DNA of 6,425 bases from Spirochaetaceae bacterium (GTDB lineage: Bacteria; Spirochaetota; Spirochaetia; Treponematales; Breznakiellaceae), in the NCBI GenBank assembly GCA_031269165.1, contig JAISZQ010000164.1, positions 1-6,425 on the forward strand. The letters run 5' to 3'. The notes beneath the pieces were generated by a model. That model saw nothing but the letters and a program-made list of their open reading frames with translations, was not told the DNA's origin and searched no databases. Made by a program: the position numbers and the translations under genes. Position 1 is the first letter of the stretch. Every line of letters begins with the position of its first letter. Below are positions 4,571 through 6,425 of the stretch, piece after piece.

Positions 4571-6142
4571 ATGGAAAGTGTATCTGTTGGCATTTTGTCG
4601 GTTCTGCCGCCGTTTATCGCTATCGCGCTGGCACTGGTTACCAAAGAGGTTATTTTTTCGCTCGTGCTCGGCATACTGTCGGGCGCGGCGATCTACAGTT
4701 TCACGATTGGCGGGGGGATCGTGGGTATTTTTACCACGACCGTTGACCTGACCATCGCCAAAGTCGCCGACGGGGATAACGCCGCGATGATCCTTTTTCT
4801 CGCCCTGCTGGGCGCGCTGGTCGCTCTCATCACGCGGGCGGGCGGGTCGAAAGCCTACGGCGCGTGGGCTTCCCGCAAGATCAAAACCCAGCGGAGCGCG
4901 AGCCTCGTTACCGCGTTGCTGGGCCTCCTGATTTTTATTGACGACTACTTTAACTGCCTTACGGTGGGTACCGTCATGCGTCCCGTAACCGACCGGCACG
5001 GGATTTCCCGCGAAAAACTCGCCTACTTCATCGACGCGACGGCGGCCCCGGTCTGCATCATCGCGCCGATTTCTTCGTGGGCGGCTTCCGTCATCTCCTA
5101 CTATCCCACCGAGACCGGCATCACCGGTATGCAAGCCTTTGTCAGCGCGATCCCCATGAACCTCTACGCGATCCTCACCCTTCTCATGGTCGTCTATCTC
5201 GGCGCCCGGGTAAAAGGCGACTTCGGCCCGATGCGGCGGGCCCAACTCCGTGTTGAGCAAAGCGGCGTCGCGGACTCGCTACACAAACCGGAGGGACAGG
5301 ATGCTGCCGCCGATCTCAAAACAGCGGACTCAGGCAGGGTCTTCGACCTCATCATCCCGGTGGTGTTTCTGGTTCTTTTTTCCGTGCTTGCGATGCTGTG
5401 GTACGGCGGCTACTGGGAACCGCTTGAGGACGGCGGCAGGAAAACGCTGTTTGCGGCGTTTGGCGACACGGCGGCGGGATACGCGCTGGCACTCGGCGCG
5501 TTTGGGGCGCTCTTTGTCGCGTTTCTCCAGTTTGTTCCCCGCAAACTCATCAGTTTCAAGGACTTTTTTGAAAGCGTGAACCAGGGCATCAAGTCTATGG
5601 TCGGCGCGATCGTGATTCTTACCCTCGCGTGGACGATTTCCGGCGTGTGCCGCGACCTTTTGGAAACCGGACGCTATGTGGCGGGCGTGGTTGAGGCCGC
5701 TTCCCTCCCTGTCGCGCTCATTCCGGCGATTATGTTTGCCGTGGCCGCCGCCCTTTCCTTCGCGACCGGTACCGCATGGGGAACGTTCGGCATTCTCATC
5801 CCGATCACGATCAACATCTGCGACATCGTTGCCCCGCATCTTTCGATCATCGCCCTCTCGTCCGTCATGGCCGGGTCCGTGTTCGGCGATCATTGCTCGC
5901 CTATTTCCGACACCACGATCCTTTCGTCCACCGGCGCGCAGTGCAACCACATCGACCATGTGAGCACGCAGATCCCCTACGCGCTCACCGTCGCCGCCGC
6001 TTGTTTTGTCGGCTATATTGTTGCGGGCTTTGTCGCGCCGTTGGGATTTGCCATAAGCGTCCTTGTAACGTTGCCCGTCTCGGTTGTCTTGTTGCTCATC
6101 GCGCTGGTACTGTTGCCCAAAGTGTTAAAGAATCACGATTAA
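4571..6142 (+). CDS. Na+/H+ antiporter, NhaC family
   Basis: This is a 523-residue polytopic inner-membrane protein predicted to exchange Na+ for H+, possibly coupled to organic substrates as in the MleN branch of the family. Hydrophobic segments fill most of the length, including about 8-48, 71-89, 110-131, 190-211, 258-278, 300-322, 341-360, 376-396, 401-437 and 467-517. Family motifs are present in order: FIDDYFN (122-128), RPVTDRHGISREKLAYFIDA (137-156), the APVCIIAPISSWAA run (159-172), SFATGTAWGTFG (396-407) and GDHCSPISDTTILSSTGA (439-456) with HIDHVSTQIPYA (460-471). A hydrophilic insertion at about 215-255 makes it somewhat longer than the classic Bacillus members. The start at 4571 has AAAAGGAG ending six bases upstream and follows a promoter at 4472-4501. 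It forms a single-gene unit bounded by repeats. Substrate assignment beyond Na+/H+ is uncertain. Confidence 0.93.
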   Translation: MESVSVGILSVLPPFIAIALALVTKEVIFSLVLGILSGAAIYSFTIGGGIVGIFTTTVDLTIAKVADGDNAAMILFLALLGALVALITRAGGSKAYGAWASRKIKTQRSASLVTALLGLLIFIDDYFNCLTVGTVMRPVTDRHGISREKLAYFIDATAAPVCIIAPISSWAASVISYYPTETGITGMQAFVSAIPMNLYAILTLLMVVYLGARVKGDFGPMRRAQLRVEQSGVADSLHKPEGQDAAADLKTADSGRVFDLIIPVVFLVLFSVLAMLWYGGYWEPLEDGGRKTLFAAFGDTAAGYALALGAFGALFVAFLQFVPRKLISFKDFFESVNQGIKSMVGAIVILTLAWTISGVCRDLLETGRYVAGVVEAASLPVALIPAIMFAVAAALSFATGTAWGTFGILIPITINICDIVAPHLSIIALSSVMAGSVFGDHCSPISDTTILSSTGAQCNHIDHVSTQIPYALTVAAACFVGYIVAGFVAPLGFAISVLVTLPVSVVLLLIALVLLPKVLKNHD

Positions 6143-6187
6143 CCGCAGATAAAGGGCGGCACAGATGGGGCAGTTCCAAAGCGAAGT

Positions 6188-6258
6188 GCCTTTTGGTATT
6201 GTTATCCCCGTCGGCGGCCGCTTCCTAAACAGCACCCGACCCAAAAGGCGTGCTGTTT
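6188..6258 (+). other. Interlocked inverted repeats downstream of nhaC-like gene (possible pseudoknot)
   Basis: GCCTTTTGG (6188-6196) is complementary to CCAAAAGGC (6241-6249), and AAACAGCAC (6227-6235) is complementary to GTGCTGTTT (6250-6258). The order a-b-a'-b' is that of a pseudoknot, and the two right-hand strands are directly adjacent. It lies in the presumed 3' untranslated region, 45 bases after the antiporter stop. It could be RNA structure or chance within a degenerate gene remnant; I recognise no known RNA family. Confidence 0.35.
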
Positions 6259-6277
6259 GGTACGGTCATTCTCGGCC

Positions 6278-6309
6278 GGGAGTACACCGCCTATGGGCGG
6301 CGTGCTCCC
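6278..6309 (+). terminator. Strong GC-rich hairpin, possible terminator of the antiporter transcript
   Basis: GGGAGTACACCGCC (6278-6291) pairs with GGCGGCGTGCTCCC (6296-6309) around TATG, with one wobble and one mismatch in 14 positions. There is no T-run after it, so intrinsic termination is uncertain. Its right edge meets the start of the second MITE. The stretch 6143-6187 before these structures shows nothing I can name. Confidence 0.4.
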
Positions 6310-6425
6310 CCTGTCAACAACTTAAGAATTTTGGTCCGCGAATGGCGCGAATAAATACGAATAATACATACCCAGCAGTGCGTATTCGCGTACATTCGCG
6401 GACAAAAAAACTAAAAATCTGTGTA
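6309..6425. mobile_element. Second copy of the MITE, opposite orientation, cut off by the window end
   Basis: The end repeat CCCTGTCAACAACTTAAG (6309-6326) matches the other copy at 17 of 18 positions against its left end, and the next bases AATTTTG..TCCGCG match the right end of the first copy read inward, so it lies in the opposite orientation. The interior again folds: GTCCGCGAAT (6334-6343) pairs with ATTCGCGGAC (6394-6403), and CGCGAATA (6346-6353) pairs with TATTCGCG (6383-6390). The far end and any target duplication lie beyond 6425, so completeness cannot be judged. Confidence 0.75.

Noticed and set aside
4490..5959. Long minus-strand open frames antisense to the antiporter
   Set aside because: They are charged, low-complexity shadows of GC-rich codons in the antiporter gene, with no domain or start signals.
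6164..6425. Open + strand frame from ATG 6164 to the window end
   Set aside because: It lacks a ribosome-binding site, reads through the hairpin and the second MITE, and shows no recognisable motif.

Overview
The window looks like accessory or intergenic-rich chromosome from a spirochaete, most likely a Treponema of the gut (termite-gut or similar) type. This is inference from gene-family flavour only: a coiled-coil/PD-(D/E)XK-like protein with a C-terminus typical of Treponema, an orphan FtsX-type permease, a ComEB-like dCMP deaminase and an NhaC antiporter, all set among dense palindromic repeats. There is no rRNA, tRNA or marker gene to fix the taxonomy.

Layout: 1-670 is a non-coding tandem/palindromic repeat array built on the CGTCATTGCGAG motif. 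A sigma70-type promoter (706-734) and a G-rich, hairpin-forming leader precede an ABC transporter permease (918-2162). A spacer with inverted repeats and a second promoter (2308-2336) leads to a 273-residue coiled-coil protein with a nuclease-like C-terminal domain (2358-3179). A GTTTTGGAACAG palindrome (3205-3262) separates it from a dCMP deaminase (3334-3849), whose extended -10 box is so close to the ATG that the mRNA may be leaderless. From 3850 to 4470 there is no intact gene. This stretch holds a nested palindrome (3897-4037), a minus-strand gene remnant (about 4038-4353) split by a 143-bp MITE-like element (4143-4285) with 18-bp terminal inverted repeats and a 10-bp target-site duplication, and another GTTTTGGAACAG palindrome (4354-4412). 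A good promoter (4472-4501) then drives an NhaC-family Na+/H+ antiporter (4571-6142). After it come structured non-coding DNA and a second, reverse-oriented copy of the MITE (6309 to beyond the window end).

All four intact genes are on the + strand, but each has its own promoter-like signal or a repeat between it and its neighbour. They therefore look like single-gene transcription units rather than an operon, and I see no shared pathway. The most informative part of the window is the mobile and repetitive DNA: a complete non-autonomous element with its duplication, a second copy whose internal hairpin has changed on both arms together, and a family of palindromes whose loops are inverted relative to their arms.
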